Shown: positions 1 to 11,300, counted from the stretch's first letter. The stretch: 64,000 nucleotides of DNA from Ciona savignyi (GCA_000149265.1 CH002006.1:587025-651024); one strand, 5' to 3'. Made by a program: numbers and translations. The notes: generated by a model not told the origin, from the sequence alone.

Positions 1-120
1 AGTTTCATTACGATTCCATTATCCCTTTTGGTAGATGTATGGGCGCCATGCCATGCCTGTCATACCTTTGACGAAGAAAAAAAAGAAAAAAAGAAAAGAA
101 AAAAACGGACAAAAACAATA
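1..120. repeat. Purine-rich repeat edge
   Basis: The A/G-rich run and ACGGACAAAAACAATATGTCC match about 58075-58160 in reverse (ATTGTTCTTGTCCG, GGCATGGTATGTCGCC). Family unknown. Confidence 0.5.
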
Positions 121-745
121 TGTCCACACTTAAATCTCCACAAAATGCCTCTACCATGCTTAAACCTCTATAATCTATACTATGCGCCTATCATAATTAA
201 ACCTCCAAACTAAGCGTCTACATTACTTAATAAACATTGTTATATAAATTATTTATTTTGCAGCAAGAGCGATAGAAATGAAATAATTTCAGTAAGTTGG
301 TACTAATTATGACGCAACAACAGAGCCAGTGACGTATTTTTCTTTTAGCAATTTGAAGATTATATGAAGTCGGAAGAGGCGGAAGACACAACGAAATAAA
401 ACTATGTTTAAAAAATTCCAATAATTAAATAAAACAATTGATGGAATACTTGCAGTGTTCGTATTATATAGTTTTTTTGTGTTGTGTCCTAGGTCTCCTA
501 GTTAAACAAAAAATAGAGAATTTTCCCAGCAATCGTCAGGTCTCGCGAATGTTTTACCCACCGTCGGGCTATAAGTATTAAATGCAATGTTGTGTATTAA
601 TGTAAAGTTACATTATTTTTTTTATTTAACCATTTCATTTACGGGAATTACAAAATACTAACTACACATACGACGAGTTATGAACCAATTTCGAACCTTA
701 ACCCTCCGATTGAAATGCGATGCAATGTACTCAGCGGACAACACC
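121..745 (+). repeat. Interspersed repeat with 30-bp minisatellite end, copy 1
   Basis: Starts with a few decayed 30-bp units (TTAAACCTCCA...AAGCGTCTA), then a unique stretch with TTTTGCAGCAAGAGCGATAG, then at about 520-745 a worn minus-strand SINE-A. The same order recurs at 8866-9516 and, reversed, at 2775-3716. Confidence 0.8.
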
Positions 746-1189
746 TAGTGATCCACCGTGCTAATTATGAGCTCAACATACTCAGAGTTATGTTTCTGGA
801 GCTATTTCAGTGTTGGATTTACTTTGTTCCTTTCAAGTCCAATAATTTTTACTTGTTGTGACACAACCGCTCGAAAAGTGGCCAGGGTTATTATTGAACC
901 AAGAGCCTCTCTGGTAAAGGACCCCATACCTATCTTTAAGACTAGCGGTCGCAACCTGCGGCACTTTCATCCTTCTGATACGGCTCTTATTAATTTTATT
1001 GCTACTGTAGCGATCGCTTAAAAGTTTAATACCCATGCATAAGTGAAACAAACATAAGAACACTTGCGTCTTTATCTCACACAGGGCAGTTTTTTTTTAT
1101 TTCGAAAAATATTATTAGTTTTTTCGGCTTCCAGTAATTTTTATTTTGTGGAATATCGGTTAAAATGGCCCTTGAAATGCAAAAGGTGG

Positions 1190-1420
1190 CCGACTCCTAC
1201 CTTAGACCATCCGCCCATCGTGACCATATACTCACACCTGCATGTTTCCAATATCTCCAGATACCAGAAAGGAGAATTATCTGAAGCTGCCTTGGTATAC
1301 AAGCAGAGTATGGCTGCGAATGGGGAAGTCCCTCAGTGGTGAATAAATCCATAGAATTGGAATTAACTCGTGATGCACAAGCGGTCTGCGTAAGTTTTCC
1401 TAGATATGATTAGTTTTCTT
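1190..1420 (+). repeat. Arm segment of inverted duplication (left)
   Basis: Matches 10515-10700 in reverse: shared blocks include CACCTGCATGTTTCCAATAT, GATACCAGAAAGGAGAATT and CCCTCAGTGGT. A short open frame here (YSHLHVSNISRYQKGEL) is partly kept in the partner but stops differ, so it may be a gene relic. No function is recognised. Confidence 0.65.
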
Positions 1421-1506
1421 GTTTTTGGAGGCACTTAATGGACATATCTGAACCCAGCGGATTAATGGGTTCCACTAAATTAAAAAACGTGTGAAATAAA
1501 AAACAT

Positions 1507-1813
1507 AGGATAGGAGGATAGGATAGGATATTCATATTTATCCCGGTGAATGGGAAAACCAAGGGGGTTAACACACGGGCAATCGTCAGATCACCTCGCG
1601 CCCATCGTCGGGTTACCGAAGCTATTGCAGTGTGTTTTATATGATAGACACGTTCCTTTAATTTTGTAGAACCCATAAATCCGCTGGGTTCAGGAAATGT
1701 CCGTAAAGTGCCTTGTCCAAGGATACAACCGACTATGCTAGCGACCAGTTTCGCACCTTCAACCTTTTCGATTGAAATGCGACGCACTTAACCCGTTAGA
1801 CCAACGGGCCGGA
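1507..1813 (-). mobile_element. SINE-A, full length
   Basis: Tail of GGATA repeats at the left, tRNA-like head ending CCAACGGGCCGG at the right. A short plus-strand SINE-A piece (1428-1500) lies against its tail and another fragment follows at 1826-1875. Confidence 0.9.
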
Positions 1814-2033
1814 CATACCCAAAAACTCCAGTAACCCGACGGTGAGGGGTAATCTGATTGCCCCTATGATAACAACTCTTTGAGATTCTTATACATATAG
1901 ATTATCCAGAAAGAGAAGAAATTGTGAGGCTGGTCCTCTTTTACCTCGAGTTATATTTTCGTATTTTTGATAATAAACAACCAACAAAAATCCAGGCGTT
2001 TTATAGTAGAGATAAATTCGATCAAATAGATGG

Positions 2034-2213
2034 ATAATAGGATAATTATGTTTATCCCCGCGAATGGAAAAAAAAACAAAAAGGTTAACACACGGGCAAT
2101 CGTCAGATCACCTCGCGCCCACCGTCGGGTTACTGGAGCTATTGCAGTGTGTTGTGTATGATTCACAAAAATTTAGTAGAACCCATTAATCCGCTGGGTT
2201 CGGGCAATGTCCA
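2034..2213 (-). mobile_element. SINE-A, head missing
   Basis: Tail and body kept through CCGCTGGGTTCGGGCAATGTCC; the tRNA-like part is absent. Confidence 0.85.
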
Positions 2214-2214
2214 T

Positions 2215-2770
2215 TGTGTGATTTGCGTCACATTGTATTCGTATGGTTACGATTCGAAACAGGTTACTAGGTAATAGGTTGTGCCTATAGGCAATATATT
2301 CAGTATTTTATAAATGCATGGAATTAAAGTATTAAAATTAATGTTACGTTTCCTCGATACACAACATTGCAATAGCTCTGGTAACCCGGCGGTAGGTATA
2401 ATATGCGCGAGATCTGACGAGCAACCGTAAAGAGAGGGAAAGCGGGAAGGAGAGAAACTGCTCACCAAAACTATGGAAATTAATTTTAACCTTTCCCTAA
2501 ACCCTAATCTCAACCCCAGAACTAACCCCATGTTAAAAAATAATTCTTATGTCCTGATCTTCATTTTAGTTGCAGTTTCCCTCTTTACCGCTTTCCCTCC
2601 TTTTAGTTTCCGCCACTTCTTCCCGCTTTTCCTCCTAGTTTACCCTAGATCTGACTATTGCTGTGATAATTCTCTAGTTCTTTGATTTACTTGAAAAAAT
2701 CCTATCATAGCTCAAAAGGCTGTAAATATTCCGCCATTATTTATTATTCCATTATTGGATTTGTTTAAAC
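2215..2770. other. No gene recognised; simple pyrimidine-rich repeat
   Basis: A SINE-A scrap at about 2350-2430, then a block with AAATTAATTTTAACC and CTTTCCCTAAACCC and pyrimidine runs that recurs loosely at about 14800-14930, 17190-17290 and 37065-37160. The frames are short and not convincing. Confidence 0.5.
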
Positions 2771-2774
2771 ATTG

Positions 2775-3716
2775 TTTTCTTTCATTTTGTCTTTCGCCTC
2801 TTCCGACTTTAGATAATCTTCAAACTGGTGGAAGTAAAACACGTCACTGATTCTGTTGTTGCTTCATAATTAGTTTCAACTTACCGAAATTATTTTATTT
2901 CTTCCGCCCTCGCTGCAAAATAGAAAATTTATATTATAATGTTTATTAAGTATTGTAGACGTGTAGTTTGTAGGTTTAAGTATTTTAGGCGCATAGTTTG
3001 TAGGTTTAAGTGGGTAGACGCTTGGTGTGTAGGTTTAAGTAGGATAGACGCTTAGTGTGGAGGTTTAAGTACGGTAGACGCTTAGTGTGGAGGTTCAAGT
3101 ATGGTAGACGCTTAGTGTAGAGGTTTAAGTATGGTAGACGCTTAGTGTGGAGGTTTAAGTATGATAGAAGCTTAGTGTGGAGGTTTAAGTATTGTAGACG
3201 GTTAGTGTGTAGGTTTAAGTGTGGTAAACGCTTAGTGTGGAGGTTTAAGTACGATAGACGCTTAGTGTGGAGGTTTAAGTACGGTAGACGCTTAGTGTGG
3301 AGGTTTAAGTATTGTAGACGCTTAGTGTGGAGGTTTAAGTGTGGTAGACGCTTAGTGTGGAGGTTTAAGTACGGTAGACGCTTAGTGTGGAGGTTTAAGT
3401 ATGGTAGACGCTTAGTGTGGAGGTTTAAGTACGGTAGACGCTTAGTGTGGAGGTTTAAGTACGGTAGACGCTTAGTGTGGAGGTTTAAGTGTGGTAGACG
3501 CTTAGTGTGGAGGTTTAAGTACGGTAGACACTTAGTGTGGAGGTTTAAGTATGGTAGACGCTTAGTGTGGAGGTTTAAGTACGGTAGACGCTTAGTGTGG
3601 AGGTTTAAGTACGGTAGACGCTTAGTGTGGAGGTTTAAGTACGGTAGACGCCTAGTGTGGAGGTTTAAGTATGATATGCGCCCGCGTGGGGCTTTATAAC
3701 ATTTAAACCGAACCAC
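2775..3716 (-). repeat. Interspersed repeat with expanded 30-bp minisatellite, copy 2
   Basis: Reverse-orientation copy of the repeat at 121-745. The minisatellite has grown to about 24 units of 30 bp (about 2970-3672; core AGGTTTAAGT...GACGCTTAGTGTGG), most differing by one or two bases. Because 30 is a multiple of three, both strands stay open over long stretches without being genes. Confidence 0.92.
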
Positions 3717-3836
3717 TTGTTCGCAAGTATTTTATCCGTACCGCATGGCATTGTGGGATGGGAGAGTTGTAAGTAAAAACTGGCACGAGTTAAGTGGCAT
3801 GTCGCAGGAAACCATCCATGCCGTATGTTCTATACA

Positions 3837-4586
3837 TTACTCAGGAAACGCATGCAATCTGTTGGAAGATATACAGGAATGTCGTGTTTTAGGATTAACA
3901 CACTGTCACACACTTAATTGAGTTAAAACATTTGATTTTAGCTAAAATTGCTGCAAGCTAAACTAAAATTTAATTTGTTTATTTCTGTGTCGTAATCGCA
4001 ATTACTTTAAATTTGCATTTTTTACGCTACCTATGTTCACTATCCACATGTTTTTGTTAACATTTTAACTATATTTTTTACGTTTGTGGTTAAACCGTTT
4101 TAGTTCTTTTAGACTTAAACCGTTTTGTTTTTTAAGACCTAAAAATCACTGGGAGCCGCAAAACTAATAATATATACTTTTAATCTACAGCTTTACATAT
4201 TTGGCAAGCGTAGAATATAATATTGTTGTTTGTTTTCGTGAATGAGGAAAGGCATGATAGGTTAACACATGGCAATATTGCTTTGAGCTGTGCTTGATTT
4301 AAACGTTTCTTTAATATAACCAATCACTCCGCTTGGTTCTGCCTGTGTCCGCTAATTGCCTCGCAAAAGCTACACTAGCGAGCGACCAGTTACAAATCTA
4401 CAACCCTTCGGCTGAAATGCGTCGCACAAATCCACCAACCTAATGTGTATACGGTATAATACGATTAATAATAACTTACCTTCGTTTATTTACGCCCATT
4501 TTGTCCCCGACAAGAAAAGCGTCCACATAGCAATTCATTTGTGCTGCAAATAGAAACAAAAGGACCAACAAACAAACTTTCATCAT
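3837..4586 (-). CDS. Small secreted peptide, left copy (2 exons, 42 aa)
   Basis: Exon 1 is 4480-4586 and exon 2 is 3837-3858. Two ATGs in tandem open a clear signal peptide (MMKVCLLVLLFLFAAQMNC), followed by YVDAF, a short stretch and a basic NKRR at the junction. The donor is GTAAGT after phase 2; the acceptor is a conserved tract ending CCAACAG. Exon 2 adds only RLHAFPE before TAA. A paralogue lies at 8128-8635 in opposite orientation with the same splice sites, but exon 2 frames differ by a 5-base indel, so one copy may be frameshifted. Layout (signal peptide, then a very short chain beginning near Trp/Phe) recalls the Ciona haemocyte antimicrobial peptide precursors; that link is inference. 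The intron contains a decayed SINE (4205-4445). Confidence 0.5.
4205..4445 (-). mobile_element. SINE-A, strongly decayed
   Basis: Tail, CCGCTTGGTTCTG and the tRNA-like head (CTACAACCCTTCGGCTGAAATGCG) are recognisable. It lies in the intron of the left peptide gene and is absent from the right copy. Confidence 0.75.
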
Positions 4587-4680
4587 CGGTTTATATATCT
4601 CTGGCCGTTTCTAATAATCTAAAAACAAATTCACTGCTTTTACCATTTAGAAACTTATTTTAACTGGATTATTCATCTAT

Positions 4681-4776
4681 GTTTCGAACCCATGTTGATT
4701 TTGTCACTAATTTCAGTTTTGATATGGTGTTCGGTGTTTTATATTGGTAGCGTTAACCATTCGTCCGCACGACCTT
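4681..4776 (-). mobile_element. SINE-B
   Basis: Reverse sense: GTTTCGAACCCATG and, about 65 bp on, GCGTTAACCATTCGTCCGCA. Confidence 0.65.
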
Positions 4777-4890
4777 GTTAATTCGTTTCGCCATATTTTT
4801 CCGTTTCTTGTATTCGGAACTTGATTCGTTTGCCTTTTTTAACACTGGTCGCAAAAAAATGAATAAATAAACTTAATGCTATTGTTAAAA
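4775..4890 (+). mobile_element. Unclassified interspersed repeat, 3' fragment
   Basis: Matches only the last part of 36725-37035 (CGTTTGCC, TTTTTTAACACTGG, GCAAAAAAATGAATAAATAAAC). Confidence 0.5.
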
Positions 4891-5319
4891 CTAAAAAAAT
4901 AATTCTCCTATAACTGTACAATCTCTTTTTCAAATACGCTCTCAGTGGGTTATTGCAGCTACTATAAATTAGAACGCTGTAAGTTGTAACTTAATTAATA
5001 TATTAACATATGTCTTCGTTTAAGGAAGTAATATGCCATATGGTTTATAGTTATTAGTCTTACAGTCAGGCATTTACAAATCTTGTTTTTAAAACCAGCA
5101 AAATGTTCAGCATAACTCCCTGCAATAACTCTGATAACCGAAGGGTTGTTTATCAGACTAAGTTTCGAGCCATTATGGGCTGGTTGCCAACTCATGTTTA
5201 TGTGCTGAAGTGGTGGTAAGCCCGGTTTTAATATATTTCTTCAACAGGGACGTTCACTACTCGACCATACGATTTGTACGTAGGAATCCAAATGTGAGTG
5301 CGATTTTATCTGGCTACTG

Positions 5320-5608
5320 GCGGTCCGAGCTCCTAAAACGTCGCCTTTCAACCGAAAGGTTGCAGATAACTGGCCGCTAGAGAGCTGGTTCTGTCCTTGA
5401 GCAAAGTATTAAACTGACATTGCCCGAACCAAGCGAATTAATGGGTTTTACTAAATTGAAGGAACGTGTGAATCATACATAACACATTGCAATATAGCTC
5501 GGGTAACCCGAAGGTGGGCGCGAGGTGATTTGACGATTGCTCGTGTGTTAATCTCCTTTGTTTGTCTTTTCACGGAGATAAACATGAATATCCTAACCTA
5601 TTATATTT
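5320..5608 (+). mobile_element. SINE-A, nearly full length
   Basis: Head (CGTCGCCTTTCAACCGAAAGG), body and tail ATGAATATCCTAACC all present. Confidence 0.88.
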
Positions 5609-5932
5609 TGCGTTATAAAGCATATTTATTAAAATTTTAACCAAGCAATTTATTGCCGAAATGCAACTCTTGTTAAGCTGGTCTGTTGTGTGTGGTATAT
5701 TTTGTCAGTCAAGCTAAATCCATACCCATGCATGCCCACATATATTACCAGCTGTTGGCGACGGCGAATCCTTAGAAGTTTTACCGGATAATTTAGATCC
5801 AACATTAAAACTCAGCGATCCACTCCATATACCAGAAAAAATAATTGCAATTATCCTCTATTCAATGTACCAAATTATATATTTTGCCAATGTTAATTAA
5901 GCCTTGGTTTATTATACAGCATGGAAGCAAAT

Positions 5933-6095
5933 AGGGATAGGAATAAAATATTGTTGTTTATCTACGTGAATGGGAAAACGCAAGTGGCGTTCTCTCACGG
6001 GCAATCGTCGGATCATCTCGCACCCATCGTCGGTTATCTGAGGTATTGCGACGTTTAATGTATAATTAAGACATTTCTTTAGTTTTAGTACAAAC
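5933..6095 (-). mobile_element. SINE-A, partial
   Basis: Tail half only (GTGAATGGGAAAACGCAAG, GGGCAATCGTCGGATCA); lost before the head. Confidence 0.75.
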
Positions 6096-6299
6096 AATTC
6101 ATCCTTTTAGTTTAAACGATCACTGCTTAGTGTGTTGCTCAGAGATATAAGTAATTGGCTGACGATCACTTTCGAACCGGAAACATTTCGGTTGTAAAAC
6201 AAAGCACTGATCAAGCCATTCGGTCGTTTTATTTCTAAGCACCACAAACGGAAAATGTGTTTTGTTATTGCGGTCGAGTTTGCAAAACCGTTTTAAAAT

Positions 6300-6660
6300 T
6301 AAGATCATACTTTTAGGGATCATTTCTATAGTGTGCATCTTGAAAACGTCATCAAAATATGACGAATCCTCAACTACGATGATGAGTTGTAGGGATTCCT
6401 TCTGAGCATGAAGCTTGGTTCGTTGTATCTTCGGATGTTGCGAACTATTGAGGATTGTTCTTTGATTTCCATTAGGAGATCTAGGAGGAAGGAATCTCCG
6501 GCTGAGTAGTTGAATATTGTTTTAAACTGACTATATTATTAATTTTTAATTTTTTTTTGCTAAATATTTGTCGTGGATTTAAGTCTCCAACTATTTCGTT
6601 TATGTGATAGTATTTTTTTGACTTAAAGGATTAAGCTTTCATAAAAGATACAGATTAATT
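6300..6660 (+). repeat. Inverted repeat arm (left)
   Basis: Near-identical in reverse to about 11300-11700 over at least 200 bases (shared CATGCTCAGAAGGAATCCCT, GACGAATCCTCAACTACGAT and others in the appropriate sense) and weaker over the rest. No protein family is recognised in either strand. Confidence 0.8.
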
Positions 6661-6669
6661 TATAATTTA

Positions 6670-7925
6670 ATGGGAGATTGTCTCATTTTAAACAGTCATA
6701 AAAGGTGGTGCGTTTCTATAAAGCGCACAAGAAGCTCCACCTTGATTGACAGCTCGTTTCCTGTCGTACTATTGAATAACAAACTGAAATTAGCATGTGC
6801 TAGGCTGCGAGCGGCGTTTTCGTTAAGCTGTGACATTTTAGTATTAGTGGAGCAGGGCTGCGTAAAATAAAATTGTTCTCCTTGCTGTTTAATAAATAAT
6901 AGTTTCAAATGTAAGGAGGGGGAGTTATACATTTTTGTAATCATGTTGTTAACTATGTCTTTACCTTTCTGAAGTTCTGCAAAATGAGATTTTTAGCTGT
7001 TAAGACGTGTTTTATCATGTTTTCTGTGATCAAATTATAAATAACTGTTTTTATTTATATTTTTGGTAGTTGTAGTATCATTAAGGCAAAACGCAACAAG
7101 CCTTAGTAATTAGTCCAACGGTAGTACATGTTTTTGGAGCACTTGCAGAAACAAAAAACGTACAATCAAAATGGGTTTTACAAATACTGATGGTTGACAT
7201 GTGGCTGGCGATCTCTAATTTGTTTCATTCCTGTGGCAAAAATACTTTTACGAGGCAGCAACAACAACTGTACTAAACAAAAAATGGATGAGAGAAAACA
7301 TTAAGCCAAGCCTCTAGCTCGCGAGACAACGGAAATTATATTTTGAGATTATTTCCTGTATGGATTCAAAATATACTGATTCGATGGCTGTCACGTCCAC
7401 GTCTATCCCAGAGACATCCACGCGTACGTGACAATTACTTATCTGCAAGACTAGAATGGGCGGAGCAGCATGTTTCGTTTCAGCCAATCACGATTGTGGA
7501 TGACGGATAGAGAATGTGATTGATGTCCTGTACCGAGTCACGTGAGAAACACTTTGTTTCGTCACAAAATATATTTTCAGTGGCTCCCGAAGAACAATTA
7601 TAATTACATTCGATGTGATTGTATGAAATTTAAAACAAGAATATATGTAAAAGAATAAAGGCAACACAAAAGTGTATATACTAAAGCAATTATATAAAAG
7701 TAAATATAAAAAGAAATACACTATATACAAGTGCTTGTTGTATAAATCCTTGGTTGGTGGATCTGATTCTTGGTTCATCCTGTTTCTAGTGTTCCGAATT
7801 AACAAGAATCGTATACAAATAGGAATAAAACAAATAATTGTAATAAAACCATGTACGTAAAATCTCTTGAAGAAATATTAAATAAAAAACAGAGAAAATT
7901 GCAAAAGATCTGATATTGTTGTGGT
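6670..7925. other. No gene recognised
   Basis: Short frames on both strands overlap each other (6670-6944) and match no family known to me. The rest is AT-rich. Confidence 0.4.
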
Positions 7926-8127
7926 TTAGTGAGATTTAGACGTCGCTCCATGAAGCCATATTTCTTGGATTTGTTTTCAGGCCTTCGTGGTAAGCCTTGT
8001 GTCTCTCGACCTCCGCGAAACATGCGCAGCGAAATATTTAAAACCAAGAAGACCAAACTTTCATCAGAGGTTCAAAACATATTAACATTATTTGGAATAT
8101 TCGACAAGAGAAGATATATAAACAATC

Positions 8128-8635
8128 ATGAAAGTTTGTTTGTTAGTTATATTGTTTCTATTTGCAGCACATATAAATTGCCCCGTGGATGCTTGGTTGG
8201 GTGTAATTAAAAAAAGGTAAGTTATTATCATTTGTATTATACCGTACCGCAAAGCTTTTTATTCCACACAGTGTTGAGTGATTTTTATGCCTAAATAAGT
8301 TCTAAAAAGTATCTGGTCTAAAAGAACCAAAAGGGTTTAACCAAAAACCTAGTTAAAACGTTAACAAAAGTATGGAAATAGAAAGCATAAAAATGCAAAT
8401 TTAAAGAAAGTGATTTTACGAAAAAGAAATAAAAAAATTAAATTTTAGTTTAGTTTTCGGCAATTTTAGCTGAAATCAATCGTTTTAACTGGATTCAGTG
8501 TGTGACAACGTCATAATCTCAATATACTACAATTTCTGTATATCTTTCAACAGATTCGTTTCTTGTCTAATATATAGAAGATATTCATGGATGGTTACCT
8601 GCGGCCTGCCACTCGACCAATCCCCCGAACCATAA
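8128..8635 (+). CDS. Small secreted peptide, right copy (2 exons, 56 aa)
   Basis: Exon 1 is 8128-8216 and exon 2 is 8554-8635. It encodes a signal peptide (MKVCLLVILFLFAAHINC), then PVDAWLGVIKKR, then a basic, Cys- and Tyr-containing tail (FVSCLIYRRYSW) and TAA at 8633-8635. The donor (GTAAGT, phase 2) and acceptor match the inverted paralogue at 3837-4586. The last codons run into sequence resembling a SINE head, so the original C-terminus may be lost. The mature part is cationic, as expected for a membrane-active defence peptide, but no family assignment can be proven from sequence alone. A TATATAAA-like box lies about 10 bases before the ATG in both copies, too close for a normal promoter unless the true start lies elsewhere. 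Confidence 0.5.
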
Positions 8636-8865
8636 TTGAACTGGTCGCTACCTGGTCGGCTGTGTCTTTGGAAAAGGCACTTAACGTAAATTGCCTGAAC
8701 CCAGCGGATTAATGGGTTCTTACAATTTGATAGAACATGTGAATCATGCACAACTTACTACATTAGCTTCTGTAAATCGACGGTGGGCGCGAGGTAATCT
8801 GACGATTACCTGTGAGTTAACCCCCTTGGTTTACCCATTCACGAGGATAAAGATGAATGCCCTTT
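8610..8865 (+). mobile_element. SINE-A, partial head
   Basis: Body from AACTGGTCGCTAC to the tail GATGAATGCCC. It overlaps the end of the right peptide gene and abuts the minisatellite repeat at 8866. Confidence 0.82.
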
Positions 8866-9516
8866 CCTAAACCTCCACACTACAGGTCTATTACACTTAA
8901 ATTTCCACAAAATGCGTCTCCCGTTCCTAAATCCCCACACTAAGCGTCCACCATGCTTAAACCTCTACACTTTTTGTCTATCACACTTAAACCTCCAAAC
9001 TAAGCGTCTACAATACTTAATAAACATTGTTATATAAATTATCTATTTTGCAGCAAGAGCGATAGAAATGAAATACGTTCGGTAAGTTGGTACTAATTAT
9101 GACGCAACAACAGAGTCAGTGACGTTTGTACTTCCACCAGTTTGAAGATTATCTAAAGTCGAAAGAGTGGAGAGAAAAAAAGGAAGAAAACTATGTTTAA
9201 AAAATTCAAATAATTAAATAAAACAATTGATGGAATACTTTCAGTCTTTTGTATTATCTAGGATGTTTGAGTTGTGTCCTCGTTAAACCAAAAAAATCTA
9301 GAGAATTTTCCCAGCAATCGTCAGGTCTCGCGCATGTTTTACCCACCGTCTGTTGCAAGGTTGTCTATTAATGTAAAGTCACATTATTTTTTTATTTAAC
9401 CATTTCATTCACGGGATTTACAAAATACTATTTGCATATACGACGAGTAATGAACCAATTTCGAACCTTAACCCTCCGATTGAAATGCGATGCAATGTAC
9501 TCAGCGGACATCACCT
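8866..9516 (+). repeat. Interspersed repeat with 30-bp minisatellite end, copy 3
   Basis: Closest match to the copy at 121-745: four to five 30-bp units, the same unique stretch, and a worn SINE-A at about 9300-9516. It begins directly after the tail of a SINE-A at about 8610-8865. Confidence 0.8.
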
Positions 9517-9690
9517 GAACCCAGCAAATTCAACCAAATTAAAAAAAAAACATTATAATCATTCCCAACACACTGCAATAGCACTTGGTAACCCGAAGAC
9601 GGGCTCGAGGTAATCTAACAATTGCCCGTGTTTTAACCGTTCGGGTTTTCCATCCATGGGGATAAACATGATTTAATATCCTATGCTTCA
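9517..9690 (+). mobile_element. SINE-A, partial
   Basis: Body and tail from CTGAACCCAGC to GGGGATAAACATG, next to a worn opposite-sense SINE. Confidence 0.75.
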
Positions 9691-9769
9691 ACTATTCGAT
9701 CGAAATGATATTTACTTTAACAGGCGTTACATTTGTTGGTTGGTTTATTATTAAAAATACGCAAATAGA

Positions 9770-10412
9770 ACCCGAGGTAATTATTATACGAGCTATCAGA
9801 TTTCCGCTCACCCACCGGATATATTGCGTACTATGTTTTTGATTAACACGTTCCTTCAATTTAGTAAAACCCATTAATCCGCTGGGTTCAGGCAATGTCC
9901 GTTAAATGCCTTGACCAAAGACACAACCGACTAGCTAGCAGAAGATGTCGAAATCGCTGGGGAATGTCGTCGACCCCAATGGTTATAACCGACGGTGGGA
10001 AGGTGGGTTTGATTTCTCTCACAAGTTATCCAACGATAACCGTGAATAAATCCTTCAATGTGGATTTCCCTTACAAGTTGTTTAACGATAACCGTGAATA
10101 AATCCTTCAATGTGGATTCCCCTCATAAGTTATCCAACGATAACCGTGAATAAATCTTTCAATGTGGATTTCCCTCACAAGTTATCCAACGATAACCGTG
10201 AATAAATCTTTCAATGTGGATTTCCCTCACAAGTTATTTGACGATAACCGTGGATAAATTCTTCAATGTGGATTTCCCTTACAAGTTATCCAACGATAAC
10301 CGTGGATAAATCCTTCAATGTGGATTTCCCTCACAAGATAGCTAGTGATCAGTTTCCCATCTGCAACCTTTCGGTTAAAAGGCATCGCAATAATCCACCA
10401 AGCTGACCGGGC
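9770..10412 (-). mobile_element. SINE-A carrying a 52-bp satellite
   Basis: Body at 9770-9945 (ACCCATTAATCCGCTGGGTTC), then the 52-bp array 10019-10337, then the tRNA-like head at 10338-10412 (CTGCAACCTTTCGGTTAAAAGG). The array separates two parts of what looks like one element. Confidence 0.7.
10019..10337. repeat. 52-bp tandem repeat, 6 units
   Basis: Six consecutive units of exactly 52 bp (starts 10019, 10071, 10123, 10175, 10227, 10279) with core CAACGATAACCGTG and CTTCAATGTGGATTTCCC, and few substitutions. The array lies between the body and the tRNA-like head of a minus-strand SINE-A. Confidence 0.93.
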
Positions 10413-10514
10413 AAACAAAACCACCCCTACACAGCATAAGTAATCCAACAAGAACCAAATTGACCATAAGATAAGGATAACCATTTCAAGAACGGGGAAA
10501 CTAAACAATCTAGA

Positions 10515-10700
10515 AAATTTACGCAAATCGCGCGCTCATATTGAGTTAATTCAAATTGTATGGATCTATTTACCACTGAGGGACTTCCCTATTTTCAGCC
10601 ATACTTCGCTTGTAAAACCAAGGAAGCTTTATGCAATTCTCCTTTCTGGTATCTAGAGATATTGGAAACATGCAGGTGTGAATAATATGCAAATCCGAAA
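10515..10700 (-). repeat. Arm segment of inverted duplication (right)
   Basis: Reverse partner of 1190-1420. The mirror order of this block, the minisatellite repeat and the peptide gene on both sides shows one large inverted duplication. Confidence 0.65.
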
Positions 10701-11300
10701 GTGCCGTCATGGTATTAAGCTAGAAGACATGAACGGTCACAGCCCTCAAACCTAGTCACCATGCCACTGGAATATCTGAGCTTAATATGTGAACTCATCT
10801 TAACAACCGACACTAAGAAACTGGTAATTACATATTTTATACAAATGTCAGTCAATATCGGAGTTTTAAAAACATTTGGGATCGATAATTAATTAAACGC
10901 GACTTTGCGTATTACTAGGCGAGTAAACTAGGATTGCAAAGTAAACAAAAAATGTTGCAATACTGTTTAAAATTATATTAAACTACCAAATTCAACAAAG
11001 ATAGATAAAACGGACATTATGTATGCAGCGACAGTAAATCAAAATGACGTATTTTTTTGAAATTAAAGGCTCCAACACATTCTGACTGTTTAAATTGAAG
11101 CAATTTTCATATAAATTCTAAATTAATTTGTGTTAGCATGAATTAAAATAGGAGGAACATACATACTGCATTAAATAAACCAGGTCAAAGGTTGATAAAA
11201 AGTTCCCAAAATAAAAATTTTGTTTGGTTAAAATATGATTAAACTTTTAAGTTGAATATTTTACTGTATTTGTAATTGATGTACTTATTTATTCGTAATC
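10700..11300. other. No gene recognised
   Basis: AT-rich sequence with no long frame, SINE or tandem repeat visible. Confidence 0.4.

Noticed and set aside
1064-1342. 92-codon frame containing YSHLHVSNISRYQKGEL
   Set aside because: The inverted partner at 10515-10700 has a stop inside the shared part; at best a gene relic, so kept only as a repeat segment.
3006-3716. Long open frames on both strands (236 and 184 codons)
   Set aside because: They are the 30-bp minisatellite read in frame on each strand; the translations are simple 10-residue repeats with no initiation or splice context.
7672-8056. Overlapping frames on both strands before the right peptide gene
   Set aside because: AT-rich, overlap each other, and show no splice logic or family match.
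10019-10337. CRISPR-like array
   Set aside because: Units are contiguous with no unique spacers, and the window is eukaryotic.
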